Part shown: positions 26,801 through 35,741 of the stretch, in pieces | Layout of the letters: every line of letters begins with the position of its first letter | Position numbering within the stretch: position 1 is the stretch's first letter | Origin: Leptolyngbya sp. NIES-2104 | GTDB taxonomy: Bacteria > Cyanobacteriota > Cyanobacteriia > Leptolyngbyales > Leptolyngbyaceae | Assembly (NCBI RefSeq): GCF_001485215.1 | Contig: NZ_BBWW01000001.1 | Location: 3,782,001 to 3,846,000 of the forward strand | Direction of reading: 5' to 3' | DNA: 64,000 nucleotides | Notes under the pieces: model-generated | Seen by the model: only the letters and a program-made list of their open reading frames with translations | The model's database searches: none | What the model was told of the DNA's origin: nothing | Translations under genes and position numbers: made by a program

Positions 26801-27113
26801 TGTGATCGCGCTAAACAATGAAGTTAGCACTGCGGAATTTGCACCTGAACAACTGGAAAAAATGAAGCAATGGGCTGAGCTTTGGAAACATTGGGTTAGT
26901 ACAACGTTTTTGAATGCTTATTTAGAAGTGGCGCGTCAGGATAGCTTTTTACCACAGAATGATCAAGAGCTACAACCCTTGTTAGATCATTACTTGTTAG
27001 AGAAAGCAATTTTTGATTTAGGAAAAGCGTTGAATGACCGATCGCCGCATCTCGAAATCGCCATGCAGCGGATTCTTGAGCTTTGTTCTGAACCATCAGC
27101 ACAAACAATTTAG
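23832..27113 (+). CDS. treS: Trehalose synthase-maltokinase fusion (TreS-Mak/Pep2)
   Basis: The product has 1093 aa. Residues about 10-560 are GH13 TreS, which interconverts maltose and trehalose: YKDAIIYEVPVRAFADSNGD, nucleophile Asp in DGLRMDAVPYLYER, acid Glu in MLLAEANQWPED and NHDELTLEM. Residues about 590-1090 are maltokinase, which makes maltose-1-phosphate: YHGDYHLGQALYTGKDF and LIDFEGNTLRSL keep the catalytic Asp and metal-binding residues, so the kinase half looks active. Fusion of the two is known in bacteria using the GlgE glucan pathway. No glgE is in this window. Confidence 0.95.
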   Translation: MLTMMQSSMLNYDPQWYKDAIIYEVPVRAFADSNGDGIGDFRGLTEKLDYLQNLGVTALWLLPFFPSPLRDDGYDIADYNNVNPIYGTLEDFQAFLDAAHARGIRVIIELIINHTSDQHPWFQRARRAPEGSIDRDFYVWTNTPEKYQEARIIFQDFEISNWTWDAVAKSYFWHRFYSHQPDLNYDNPAVQEAVFEVLDFWLKMGVDGLRMDAVPYLYEREGTNCENLPETHAFLKKLRQRVEENYPECMLLAEANQWPEDAAAYYGDGDECHMNFHFPLMPRLFMSVRMEDSFPISDILQQTPAIPENCQWGIFLRNHDELTLEMVTDEDRDYMYRVYAQDREMRVNLGIRRRLAPLLGNDRRQIELLNSLLLSLPGTPVLYYGDEIGMGDNVYVGDRNGVRTPMQWSDDRNAGFSRANPHKLYLPLIVDSEYNYTTVNVEAQRSNPNSLLNAMRRLLATRKRFQAFGRGEFQLLHPENRKVLAFTRTFKDECILVIANLSRFVQTVELNLSEFSGSIPVEIFGRTEFPPVQDSPYFLSLGAYAFYWFSLKPQEVEPTVEGQLPTIKLTGDWQTAFTRSTSKATLENVLTRHLMQQQWFRARTRSIQSTQITESITIPYQSNEAQMIWLQVNYLQGQPETYIVMVGHADSNHTLPSESIIAQIEGDGALFAAIADSSFLLGLLELFSKGDRYSGQLGQLSATAIEPFSALEASIFKGEHDNTSILYGESVKTNAEANLILKLFRIVEEGINPELEMRQFLQSRFTQVPRIVGTLNYRIPGKPASTIAILQEFISDARNTWDYTLDSLRTYFDSVITSEAEVPTTLDEIPESAQTAIATYLVNIELLAQRTAELHIALASDHETPEFKPEPFTSLYQRSIYQYARNLTGQVFLALRNALHRIDDPLLAREVLERYQPCLDQFRTILDVKITALRTRYHGDYHLGQALYTGKDFLLIDFEGNTLRSLSDRRMKRSPLRDVAGMLQSISDASVIALNNEVSTAEFAPEQLEKMKQWAELWKHWVSTTFLNAYLEVARQDSFLPQNDQELQPLLDHYLLEKAIFDLGKALNDRSPHLEIAMQRILELCSEPSAQTI

Positions 27114-27232
27114 ATCGAACTACAATATCTGTCTCAAGAAGGAAACTTTGCATTGACCTGAATTAAGTCGATCGAAGTTCTATACGATAAGCACAGCTAG
27201 AATATCTCTTCTATTGTTGCTTTTTAATTGCA

Positions 27233-29461
27233 GTGGTTTCTATTCCAGACTCTAAATCTAATACTAGCCCAGTGTTCTCGAACAGCATTGCGGGCGCAAT
27301 CATGGGCTTGCTGACTGTCACGAGTGCCGTGTCTTTCGGTACTCTAATTTTTTCAGGAGAACTTGCGCCCTTTATGCCATTTGGAATCGGGCTACTATTA
27401 TTTAGCTCGGTGATTATTAGCGGTGTGATCACGGCTTTAAGTTCCTATCCTCCGATCGTTGCCACGATCGCAGAAGTGACAGTTCCAATCTTTAGCCTAA
27501 TTTCGCGACAGGTTGTGGCAGCAATGCCTGATGCTCCTGTCGAACAGAAACTCATGACCGTGATTGCAACGTTGATTTTCAATAGTTTCATGACGGGTGT
27601 GATCTTTCTGGGGTTGGGTCGGTTCAAGCTTGGAAGCTTTGTTCGATTTATTCCTTATCCGGTTGTGGGTGGCTTCCTTGCAGGAATTGGAGCATTGCTC
27701 TTTGTGGCAGCGTTTCAGGCGGTTTCAGGACTGAATTTGCAACCCTTTTCGCTGGCTGCATTCTTTGAGTCGAATGTTTTCTGGCAATGGTTTCCGGCTG
27801 TCTTGTTTGCGGCGGCAATGTTTGTTGTGCCTCAACGAATTAAGAGTGTGCTAGTTTATCCCAGCATTCTGTTTGGGTCGATCGCACTTTTCTACGTTGC
27901 ACTCATGCTGTTTGGCATCCCGATCGAGCAAGCCAACGATCGAGGCTGGTTATTAAACAGCGTTCCCGCAGGCGGACTTTATCGCTTTGTCACGCTTCAA
28001 GCGCTGCAACAAGCAGACTGGAGCGTGATTATTCAGCAGATTCCGACTCTGGCGGCACTATGGTTAATTAGCGCGATCGCACTTTTACTTCACGGAAACG
28101 GGGTTGAACTGGTTGCCTCTCGCGATCTCGATTTGAATCGAGAACTCAAAGCGGCGGGAGTTGCGTCTTTAATCGCTGGAGTCGGGGGCGGAGTTGGCGG
28201 ATTTCTGAGTGCTGGAGAAAACTCCCTGGCTTATCAATTAGGGGCGCGAGGGCGATTAGTCGGATGGATGATTTCAGCGATCTGTCTTGCAATGTTGTTG
28301 GGTGGTGCATCGTTACTGTCGCTGTTTCCAAAGTTCATTTTGATTGGAATGCCATTGTTAATTACGGCTGAGTTTTTTAACGAATGGCTCTATGAAGCTT
28401 GGTTTCGCTTCGATCGTGCAGAGTATGCAATCATCGTATTGATTGTGCTGACGACGATTACGGTGGGATTTTTACAAGCGACTGGCGTGGGTTTAGTGAG
28501 CGCGATCGTGCTTTTCGTGATTAACTACAGTCGTCTCACTGTGACTCGTCGAACTAGCGCAGGCGCATATCATCACAGTAATGTGTTACGCACCTCTGAA
28601 GAACTTGAGATTTTAGAAGCTCAAGGAGAACAGCTTTATATTGTTGAGTTGCAAGGACTAATCTTTTTTGGAACAGCAAATAAACTGTTGAATCAAATTC
28701 GCGATCGCATTAACGATGATCAATTACCGCCTGTTCGCTATGTGCTTCTCGATTTTCGCCTAGTCAGTGGACTCGATGCTTCAGCGGTTCTCAGCTTTGC
28801 CAAGCTCAAACAAGTCGCACATCAAAAACAGGTACATTTCATTTACACCCATATTTCTGCTCAAGCGAAAGAACGTTTGAAACAGGGAGAATGTCTCGAT
28901 GAAGCTGATCCACTCTGTCACCTTTTCCCCGACTTAGATCGAGGGTTGGAATGGTACGAGCAGCAAATTTTGCAACAGTATCGATCGCATGATGAAAACC
29001 CGTCTCAATCTCCCGAATCGGCTCTAACAGCGTATCTCAAAGCAGATTTTGCAGATCCGAATCAAGTCGATCGCTTAATGCACTGTCTAGAAATGTGTCA
29101 GGTAGCTGAAGGTGAATTTCTATTTCATCAAGGCGATCTGTACAATGGCTTGTACTTTGTGGCATCGGGTCAAGTGAGTGTGGTGCTCAAACTCAAGAAT
29201 GGAGACAATAAGCGAATTCGGACGTACACGACGGGAAACACGATCGGAGAAATGGGACTTTACCGCCGCACAGTGCGAATGGCTTCTGTCGTCGCAGATC
29301 AGCCAAGTACGCTGTATTTTCTATCGTCTGCTACTTTTGAACAACTTGAAACCACTGATCCAATGCTGGCAGCAAGCATTCATCGCTTTATTGTGACGCT
29401 CCTAGCAGAACGGCTGCAACATCGGGAAAAGGAATTGAGCTATTTATTAGAGTCGGTCTGA
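27233..29461 (+). CDS. SulP-family anion transporter fused to STAS and cyclic-nucleotide-binding domains
   Basis: The 742-aa product starts at GTG. Residues 20-440 form a membrane domain with about 10-12 helices and SulP-like blocks (FIPYPVVGGFLAGIGALLFV, GENSLAYQLGARGRLVGWM). A STAS domain follows (YVLLDFRLVSGLDASAVLSF), then a C-terminal cNMP-binding domain, residues about 610-730 (FHQGDLYNGLYFVASGQVSV, GNTIGEMGLYRRTVRMASVV). Transport may be gated by cAMP or by STAS phosphorylation. The anion is not predictable: sulfate, bicarbonate and others occur in the family. It is followed by copy B of the palindromic element. Confidence 0.88.
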   Translation: MVSIPDSKSNTSPVFSNSIAGAIMGLLTVTSAVSFGTLIFSGELAPFMPFGIGLLLFSSVIISGVITALSSYPPIVATIAEVTVPIFSLISRQVVAAMPDAPVEQKLMTVIATLIFNSFMTGVIFLGLGRFKLGSFVRFIPYPVVGGFLAGIGALLFVAAFQAVSGLNLQPFSLAAFFESNVFWQWFPAVLFAAAMFVVPQRIKSVLVYPSILFGSIALFYVALMLFGIPIEQANDRGWLLNSVPAGGLYRFVTLQALQQADWSVIIQQIPTLAALWLISAIALLLHGNGVELVASRDLDLNRELKAAGVASLIAGVGGGVGGFLSAGENSLAYQLGARGRLVGWMISAICLAMLLGGASLLSLFPKFILIGMPLLITAEFFNEWLYEAWFRFDRAEYAIIVLIVLTTITVGFLQATGVGLVSAIVLFVINYSRLTVTRRTSAGAYHHSNVLRTSEELEILEAQGEQLYIVELQGLIFFGTANKLLNQIRDRINDDQLPPVRYVLLDFRLVSGLDASAVLSFAKLKQVAHQKQVHFIYTHISAQAKERLKQGECLDEADPLCHLFPDLDRGLEWYEQQILQQYRSHDENPSQSPESALTAYLKADFADPNQVDRLMHCLEMCQVAEGEFLFHQGDLYNGLYFVASGQVSVVLKLKNGDNKRIRTYTTGNTIGEMGLYRRTVRMASVVADQPSTLYFLSSATFEQLETTDPMLAASIHRFIVTLLAERLQHREKELSYLLESV

Positions 29462-29490
29462 GTTTATGGAAAATCGATCGCACTCCCTGG

Positions 29491-29705
29491 CTAAGAGGAT
29501 GTTTGAGAAGTACAAAAAGTCTTTTCGCTTCGATTGCGTCCCGCCCTGAAATGAATTTCGGGCTAACCGTGGGAAGTCTACTGAAGTAGACTGGGAACCA
29601 GTTTGAAGTTCTTAGTCCATTGAAATGGACTTGCGCCGATTAGCCCGAAATTCATTTCAGGGCGGGACGTTGCAACGAACGACAACTCTTCAAACATCCT
29701 CTAAG
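29491..29705. repeat. 215-bp nested-palindrome element, copy B (inverted relative to copy A)
   Basis: The length is exactly that of copy A. The left end is CTAAGAGGATGTTTGAGAAG. The right end, reversed, reads CTTAGAGGATGTTTGAAGAG. The core arms CCCGCCCTGAAATGAATTTC and inverse, and the central AGTCTACTTCAGTAGACT and AGTCCATTTCAATGGACT hairpins, match copy A read on the other strand. It starts 29 bases past the SulP-fusion stop, and its right terminus supplies the TAG stop of uvrC. Confidence 0.88.
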
Positions 29706-31662
29706 AAACCACCCCAGAATCGATCGATTCAGGAATGTCATCGATCGCTTCATCGCCCGGATGAAAGTATCGATAAATCTGCTTTGCGATCGCGATTCCA
29801 ATCCCCGGAACTTTCGCTAATTGTTCTGGACTCGCTTCACGGATGTAATCGATCGACCGAAATTCCGCCAGTAACAACTTCTGCCGATGATGTCCCAAAC
29901 CGGGAATCTCATCTAAGCTCGATCGCCGCATTCGAGTCGTGCGCTGCTGACGATGGAAACTCACTGCAAATCGGTGTGCCTCATCTCGTAATCGCCGCAG
30001 GAGTTGAACTCCAGGCTGTTCCGCATCCGTTTCGAGCGGGAGCGATTCACCCGGTAAGAAAATCTCTTCTCGCTGTTTTGCCAAACTCACGACTTTGATA
30101 TCTTCAAGCAAGTTCATCTCCCGCAGCACATTCACCACGGCTGAAAGCTGACCTTTTCCACCGTCGATCATCACCACATCAGGAAAATCTGAGAGCGCAT
30201 TCGATTTCAGACTCGAACTTTGAGAAGCAGGAACTAACGTTTCGCCTTTCGCTTTCGCCGCTGCGTACTTACGGAATCGACGAGAAATCACCTCTGCCAT
30301 ACTGGCAAAGTCATCCGATCGACCCGATCGCACTTCTGGATTTTTGATCTTATAGTGGCGATAATGCTGTTTCGCAGGCAGTCCATCGACAAATACGACT
30401 TGAGACGCGACCGCATCCGAGCCTTGAATATGCGAAATGTCGTAGCCTTCGACGCGACGCGGCAACTCTGGTAAGTCGAGAATTTCTGCCAGATCTTGCA
30501 TCGCTTGAGTATTACGATCGGCAAATTTCTGAGTCCGAGCAAGCTCGATCGACGCATTGCGCTCAACCATTTCGACCAATTCCGCCTTAGTCTGACGCTG
30601 CGGAGCCACGATCGAGACTTTCCGCCCTTTCGATTGGCTGAGAAATTCCGACAGCATTTCGCTTTCCGGTAACTCATGCTGCACGAGAATTTCCGCTGGA
30701 ATCTCGACCGGATCAACGGTTTGATAATGCTCTTCTAAAACGCGCTGAAGAATCGCTCCCGGTTCCGCGTGGGCATCCGCGAAGAATCCTAACCGCCCGA
30801 CTAAGCGACCTGCCCGAATTTGGAAAAGCTGAATGCAGGCATGTTCTTCATCGGCGGCAAGCGCGATCGCGTCTTGCGAAACAGTATCATCCGGCAAAGC
30901 AACTTTTTGCTCTGCGCTCAGACTCTTCAATCCCGCAATCTGATCTCTCAATCGCGCCGCATACTCAAAATTCAGATCTTCCGCCGCTTTCTCCATCTGA
31001 GCCGCCAACGATTCTTCCAATTCGCGGGTTCGCCCTTGGAAAATCATCGCCACTTTCTGAACCGTCTTGCGGTAGTCCTCCGAAGAAATCATCGACTGAC
31101 ACACACCCGGACAGCGACCAATATCGTAATTCAGACAAGGACGATCTTTGAATAACGGCTGTGGACGTTGGCGCAGCGGAAAAATTCGCTTGACTAAATG
31201 AAGCGTCGTGCGGAGTGTACGGCTATCCACATACGGACCATAATAGCGATCGCGCTCTTTCGCCATTCGCCGCTTGCGAGTGATAAAAATCCGAGGATAC
31301 GGCTCAGACCAAGTAATACAAAGATAGGGATACTTCTTATCGTCTTTGAGCAGCACATTAAAGTGCGGCTGATGCTGACGAATTAAGTTCGCTTCGAGCG
31401 CTAACGCTTCCGCTTCGGTATCCGTCACGATCACTTCGATCTCGACCACCTGACGCATCATCAGCGCGATTCGAGGACGAGTATCGTGACCATTGAAATA
31501 CGATCGCAGTCGAGAGCGTAACCGTTTTGACTTACCAATGTAGAGAATTTGATCGGTACGATCGCGCATATAGTAAACCCCTGGCTCTTGAGGAATTTCT
31601 TTGAGCCGAGCTTCTAATCGTTCCGAATCGTCGATCAGCAGAGTCTGGGGGGAAACAGTCAC
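29701..31662 (-). CDS. uvrC: Excinuclease ABC subunit C
   Basis: UvrC makes both incisions in nucleotide excision repair. The 653-aa protein has the GIY-YIG nuclease at residues 25-50 ([20 protein letters not shown]), a UvrB-binding UVR motif ([20 protein letters not shown]), an RNase H-like C-terminal nuclease ([32 protein letters not shown]) and terminal helix-hairpin-helix motifs ([23 protein letters not shown]). Length and order are normal. The last codon and stop (TCT TAG) coincide with the terminal repeat of copy B of the palindromic element. Confidence 0.97.
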   Translation of the reverse strand: MTVSPQTLLIDDSERLEARLKEIPQEPGVYYMRDRTDQILYIGKSKRLRSRLRSYFNGHDTRPRIALMMRQVVEIEVIVTDTEAEALALEANLIRQHQPHFNVLLKDDKKYPYLCITWSEPYPRIFITRKRRMAKERDRYYGPYVDSRTLRTTLHLVKRIFPLRQRPQPLFKDRPCLNYDIGRCPGVCQSMISSEDYRKTVQKVAMIFQGRTRELEESLAAQMEKAAEDLNFEYAARLRDQIAGLKSLSAEQKVALPDDTVSQDAIALAADEEHACIQLFQIRAGRLVGRLGFFADAHAEPGAILQRVLEEHYQTVDPVEIPAEILVQHELPESEMLSEFLSQSKGRKVSIVAPQRQTKAELVEMVERNASIELARTQKFADRNTQAMQDLAEILDLPELPRRVEGYDISHIQGSDAVASQVVFVDGLPAKQHYRHYKIKNPEVRSGRSDDFASMAEVISRRFRKYAAAKAKGETLVPASQSSSLKSNALSDFPDVVMIDGGKGQLSAVVNVLREMNLLEDIKVVSLAKQREEIFLPGESLPLETDAEQPGVQLLRRLRDEAHRFAVSFHRQQRTTRMRRSSLDEIPGLGHHRQKLLLAEFRSIDYIREASPEQLAKVPGIGIAIAKQIYRYFHPGDEAIDDIPESIDSGVVS

Positions 31663-31781
31663 TTAAAACTTTATGTAAAAGGTTGATATTTAAATTTTAA
31701 ATCAATCCTCGCGCTCGAGGGTGACGATCACCGAACTCGCGTGATTATAGTCAGATTACCAGTACAGACTTGTCAAACCGT

Positions 31782-31970
31782 ATGAATCTACAAGAGTTTG
31801 AGAGCCAAACTCGAAACAATATCGAAAGAGCGCTCACCCAATTACAAACAGCAACTCTATTACTTTCTGCGCTCGAAATTCAGATTCTCGAATCGGGCGA
31901 CACCGTGAAAAATTTAAGTTTAACGATCGAACAATTTATCAATACCAATCAAGACAACACCTCGGTCTAA
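31782..31970 (+). CDS. Small conserved hypothetical protein, helical
   Basis: The 62-residue protein from ATG 31782 (MNLQEFESQTRNNIERALTQ) is rich in Leu, Gln and Thr and probably folds as a helical hairpin. A TTG start at 31770 would add four residues. I do not recognise a family. A strong terminator follows directly, which supports a real transcription unit. It is divergent from uvrC. Confidence 0.6.
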   Translation: MNLQEFESQTRNNIERALTQLQTATLLLSALEIQILESGDTVKNLSLTIEQFINTNQDNTSV

Positions 31971-31994
31971 CTTTTGGCGAAACTCAAGCGACTG

Positions 31995-32028
31995 ATTCGG
32001 GAGCGCAACCGCTCTCGAATTTTTTTTA
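31995..32028 (+). terminator. Rho-independent terminator of the 62-aa gene
   Basis: The stem ATTCGGGAGCG / CGCTCTCGAAT with a 4-base loop is followed by eight T. It slightly overlaps the 3' end of the opposing response-regulator gene and may serve both. Confidence 0.85.
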
Positions 32029-32433
32029 TTCGATCGATCCCCTCACTTCCTCCTGAATCACCTGGAGCAATTCTTGAAGCCGAATCGGTTTGACCAAATA
32101 CCGTCTGGCACCGAGATTTAGCGCCCGTCGCTGGTCTGCGATAAAAGCACGAGCCGAAACAACAATGACAGGAATCTGCCTCCACTCTGGATTCTGCTGC
32201 ATCTGTTCTAAAATGTCACAACCATCAATATCGGGTAATTTTAAATCGAGTAGCACTACTTGAGGCTGAAAATCGATGAGTGCTTGGTCGAAGCCAATTC
32301 CAGTTGCCAACGCTAACACGGTGTAACCCTGGTAAATTAAATAGTCTTCGAGCAGTCTTCGATTCGGCTCATTGTCCTCAATTAGCAAAATTCGGATCGA
32401 TAAATTCGATCTTGTTTCTCCTTCAGTTGTCAT
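32026..32433 (-). CDS. Single-domain response regulator (CheY-like)
   Basis: The protein is essentially one receiver domain: the acidic pocket in IRILLIEDNEPNRRLLEDYL, the phospho-acceptor Asp in VVLLDLKLPDIDGCDIL, the Thr/Ser switch in IPVIVVSARAF and Lys in RRYLVKPIRLQEL. No output domain follows, so it signals by protein contact within a phosphorelay. I prefer ATG 32433 (MTTEGETRSN), which has an AAGGG upstream, over ATG 32460. No histidine kinase is adjacent. Confidence 0.88.
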   Translation of the reverse strand: MTTEGETRSNLSIRILLIEDNEPNRRLLEDYLIYQGYTVLALATGIGFDQALIDFQPQVVLLDLKLPDIDGCDILEQMQQNPEWRQIPVIVVSARAFIADQRRALNLGARRYLVKPIRLQELLQVIQEEVRGSIE

Positions 32434-32617
32434 CGCGTATGCACCCTTGTTGACTATCATTTTCGGTCAACGTGGAGAAACAGCGGGAGCAATTCACGAA
32501 TTCATCCTACTTAAAAAGCGGGTGAATTGTGCAGGACGCTCTATGTATCAAATTTCACACGGTTCTTTCAGCAAATCAAGTCTTTGCTAGAAATTTTGCA
32601 ATTCTGATGCCACAGAT

Positions 32618-34705
32618 TTAACTCGGTAGAAAGATTGTACGATCGACGACTTCCGGTTCACCCAGTAGCACGATCGATGCCTGAATCTGAGGCGCAATTT
32701 GAGCGGTTAAACTATTCAGGGGCAAGCCTCCAGCACTCATCAACCGTTGACTAGAGGGCAAAACCACTAAGTCCACAGATTGAGCCGCGACTGCGATCGC
32801 TCGAACTCGATCGTCGTCGGGCACGATTTGAACTTCAGCCGTGAGCGGAAGTTTTGCCACCAATAGCGCAATTTGAGATTTAATCCAGGCAATTTTACTA
32901 GAAGATGTTGCGCGATCGCACACATGCAGGACGGTAATACGTCCACCCGTTGCGATCGAAATATTGTGAGCGAATTCCAGCGGAAACAGCGAGCGCGGTG
33001 TGAGATTCTCGATCGGGATGAGAATGCTCTGAAATTTGCTTGGTGATTGAACCAATCGCGCCACCGCAACCGGACAAGGAGCAGTACTCAGAACGCTGCT
33101 GACGATCGTTCTAAACAGGCGCTCTCCTAATCGACTTTTGCGCCCCCATCCCATCACAATCAAATTCGCGTGGGCTTCTCGACTTGCACGAGTGATTCCC
33201 TGAGCCACGTTGTCATCGATTCGGAGCAAGGGCGAAACCGTCACGCCGTAATCCTGAGTTAGTTCAGCCGCAAGCTTTAGAAGCGATTCACTGCGATCGA
33301 GGCGATTCTGCATTTCCGGTGAATTGAGCGATGCTTGAGAAAGCGCGATCGCCAATGGAATTAATTGTCCAGAATGCGATCGAGTAATCAATGCGGCAAG
33401 TTCCAGTAAGTAGGCTTCTGTATTTGGGTTATAGACCGGAACTAAAACCGTTGTTTGACGTGTCCAAGTTGGAGCAGAAAGGGTAGGTTCGATTTCGCTT
33501 AAAGTTTCTAGCCGCAATTCATTCGCAAATCGCGCCGTTAGAATCGGTCCCAATATCGAAGTCACCAGCATTAAAACGATGACACTATTCAAAACACCTT
33601 CAGTCAGCAAGCCTGCCCGGTATCCAACGAGTGTAGCTGCCAACGTTGCCGCAACTTGAGGCAAAGAAAGCGACCCCATCACCATCATTTCTCGCCAACT
33701 GTAGCGATACGTAAGTTTTGCTAAGACAGCCGCTCCGAATTTACTAGCAATCAGACCAAACACGATCGCGATCGTCAATCCCAACAGTTTCGGATCAGTC
33801 AAACTCTGAATAAATGCCGGAACGCGAATTAGCAATCCCATATCGATGAAAAAGATCGGGATAAACAAAACGCTGCCCACGAACAAAACTTTTTCTTTAA
33901 CTGGGCTATCTCCGACCACTCGATTTACTGCCAGCCCAGACAAGAACGCCCCGACAATTTTTTCAACTCCGATTAGCTGCGCTCCCACTGAAGCGAGAAA
34001 CACAGCCAACAGCACAAATAGAAATTGATTGCCTTCATCGGTACCAGAGCGTCGAAAGAATTCGCGCCCCGCTTTGTCGAATCCGAAGAGAATCACGATC
34101 GTATAAATCACCAGCGATCCTAAAAGCGTGATCAGTTTCGCGATCGTAAAATCTCCCGCATGAATTCCCACACAAATCGCCAACACCAATAGCGCACCGA
34201 TATCTGTAAAAATCGTTGCCCCGATCGTGACTGTGACCGCTTCATTTGTCACGATTCCTAATCGACTAACGATCGGATAAGCCAACAGCGTGTGAGACGC
34301 AAACAGTGAACCGATTAAAATCGCTGGATTCCAATCAAATCCAAAGACTCGCCCAACGATCGTTCCAGTAATCAGCGGAACTAAAAAGGTGTAAGTTCCG
34401 AATCCAATCGATCGATTCCGAGTGCGCGTAAATTGCTCAATATCAATTTCTAAACCTGCCACAAACATCAGATACACCAATCCGATGTCTGAAAGCAGAT
34501 TCATCGTTTCCGAGTCACCGTTAATGATTCCTAATCCATTCGAGCCGAGCGCGACTCCAGAAGCTAACAATCCGACCAATCCTGGCACTCGAAACCGCTC
34601 AAACACGATCGGCACAATCAAGATCACCGCCAGCAGAATCACAAACGCAACGATCGGTTCTTGCAACACGCCAGCAGTTAATAGAAACATTGGAAACGCC
34701 ACCAA
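32618..34705 (-). CDS. CPA2-type cation:proton antiporter with C-terminal universal-stress domains
   Basis: Residues 1-400 of this 695-aa protein form a KefB/NhaS3-like membrane domain: IVFERFRVPGLVGLLASGVA, SDIGLVYLMFVAGLEIDIEQ and IGVEKIVGAFLSGLAVNRVV, with about 12 helices. Residues about 425-690 contain two universal-stress-protein-like domains; the first ends with ANLIVMGWGRKSRLGERLFR. The protein probably exchanges Na+ or K+ for H+ at the cytoplasmic or thylakoid membrane, with the USP part sensing nucleotides. The ion is not predictable. Confidence 0.9.
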   Translation of the reverse strand: MVAFPMFLLTAGVLQEPIVAFVILLAVILIVPIVFERFRVPGLVGLLASGVALGSNGLGIINGDSETMNLLSDIGLVYLMFVAGLEIDIEQFTRTRNRSIGFGTYTFLVPLITGTIVGRVFGFDWNPAILIGSLFASHTLLAYPIVSRLGIVTNEAVTVTIGATIFTDIGALLVLAICVGIHAGDFTIAKLITLLGSLVIYTIVILFGFDKAGREFFRRSGTDEGNQFLFVLLAVFLASVGAQLIGVEKIVGAFLSGLAVNRVVGDSPVKEKVLFVGSVLFIPIFFIDMGLLIRVPAFIQSLTDPKLLGLTIAIVFGLIASKFGAAVLAKLTYRYSWREMMVMGSLSLPQVAATLAATLVGYRAGLLTEGVLNSVIVLMLVTSILGPILTARFANELRLETLSEIEPTLSAPTWTRQTTVLVPVYNPNTEAYLLELAALITRSHSGQLIPLAIALSQASLNSPEMQNRLDRSESLLKLAAELTQDYGVTVSPLLRIDDNVAQGITRASREAHANLIVMGWGRKSRLGERLFRTIVSSVLSTAPCPVAVARLVQSPSKFQSILIPIENLTPRSLFPLEFAHNISIATGGRITVLHVCDRATSSSKIAWIKSQIALLVAKLPLTAEVQIVPDDDRVRAIAVAAQSVDLVVLPSSQRLMSAGGLPLNSLTAQIAPQIQASIVLLGEPEVVDRTIFLPS

Positions 34706-34743
34706 AGCCAGATCTTAACAACTATACTGAGCGCAAAATTCAC

Positions 34744-35406
34744 CTAGAGGTGAATCTGGCTCAGGATCACTCGTAAGCGATCGTAATCATCTTTGAGCAA
34801 TAAACTCAACATTCGCCCCGCTTGCACAAGCCAAGTGCGATCAGCTTTTCTCAGTTGATAAATTTCTCGAATAGCGGCGGCAGTCAACGCATCCACCGGA
34901 GCGCTCCCAACCTGAAGCAACGTTCTCAAGAAATCAAGCCCTTCGCTAAAATCAATAATTTCTTTAGTATCGCAGGCATAAACCGCTTGGTGAATTTGAG
35001 GCGGGCGAGGCGGCAAATGCTGATAAATCGTTCCACCTGTCGCACCGTTCTTTTTATTTCCACCTGCTCGATATCCCACGATCGCGGATCGAAATTCTGT
35101 TCTCAGCATCGCGAAAATTTGCGGCTGTTGTTCACGCAGTTCAGAGAGCGACATTCCAAGTGCTCTTGCTCGATGAACCGTATCGATCGGGCTTGTAGTC
35201 GCATGATACACGACCGCATAAATTAGATTGTCGGATTCTTCATCGATCGCTTTGACCCAACTTCCAAACGGCGGCATCACTGGAAACGACAGATCATCTG
35301 GTTCCAGACATTGAGAGAGAAATTCAGTCGTTGCCGTTTCGATCACTTCAGCGATGTGATTCGCTGGGCGATTTTGGGCGGAAAATTGGGGAAGTGGAAG
35401 GCGCAT
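34744..35406 (-). CDS. Conserved cyanobacterial protein, HAS-barrel-like N-terminus
   Basis: I start it at ATG 35406 (MRLPLPQFSAQNRPANHIAE), giving 220 aa; a longer frame from 35433 is possible. The N-terminal approximately 100 residues (ANHIAEVIETATTEFLSQCL, PFGSWVKAIDEESDNLIYAV, TSPIDTVHRARALGMSLSEL) resemble the HAS-barrel found at the start of HerA-like ATPases, but no ATPase domain follows. The C-terminal half is helical. The function is unknown. Confidence 0.65.
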   Translation of the reverse strand: MRLPLPQFSAQNRPANHIAEVIETATTEFLSQCLEPDDLSFPVMPPFGSWVKAIDEESDNLIYAVVYHATTSPIDTVHRARALGMSLSELREQQPQIFAMLRTEFRSAIVGYRAGGNKKNGATGGTIYQHLPPRPPQIHQAVYACDTKEIIDFSEGLDFLRTLLQVGSAPVDALTAAAIREIYQLRKADRTWLVQAGRMLSLLLKDDYDRLRVILSQIHL

Positions 35407-35451
35407 AAAAATAGTACAAATCCACCTCCACAATCTACCGCATTCAAAGGT

Positions 35452-35643
35452 TTATTTTGCAGCTTTCTTCTTAGTTTCGACGATTTCCAGTTCTGACATT
35501 CTAAAAGTCACGAGCTTATCCCAGTTGCCGCCCTCGAACAGCACCGCAACTTTTCCATCGGTAATTCGCTGTACGAGTCCTTGAAATCCGTAATACGTAT
35601 CGTTAACGTTCGTCACGCGAACGGCTGAACCTGGTAAAAACAT
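35452..35643 (-). CDS. ndhS: NAD(P)H-quinone oxidoreductase subunit S (probable)
   Basis: The 63-aa protein reads [20 protein letters not shown] and [20 protein letters not shown], which is the SH3-like fold of cyanobacterial and chloroplast NdhS (formerly DUF3252, CRR31-type). NdhS forms the ferredoxin-docking site of the thylakoid NDH-1 complex used in cyclic electron flow. The Lys-rich C-terminus (ETKKKAAK) is usual. The call rests on my recollection of the family; length fits. Confidence 0.8.
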   Translation of the reverse strand: MFLPGSAVRVTNVNDTYYGFQGLVQRITDGKVAVLFEGGNWDKLVTFRMSELEIVETKKKAAK

Positions 35644-35741
35644 AACTCTTCGTGAAGTAGCTTCACTTATCAGTGTACAGGTGGGATCGAACGCTTTGAC
35701 ATTGATTGTGATCGATAAAGCGATCGCGCTTCACCAATGGT

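Noticed and set aside
29625-30098. A 157-codon plus-strand frame opposite uvrC.
   Set aside because: It is a shadow of uvrC and of element copy B. The composition is Arg/Ser-rich antisense-type without a domain.
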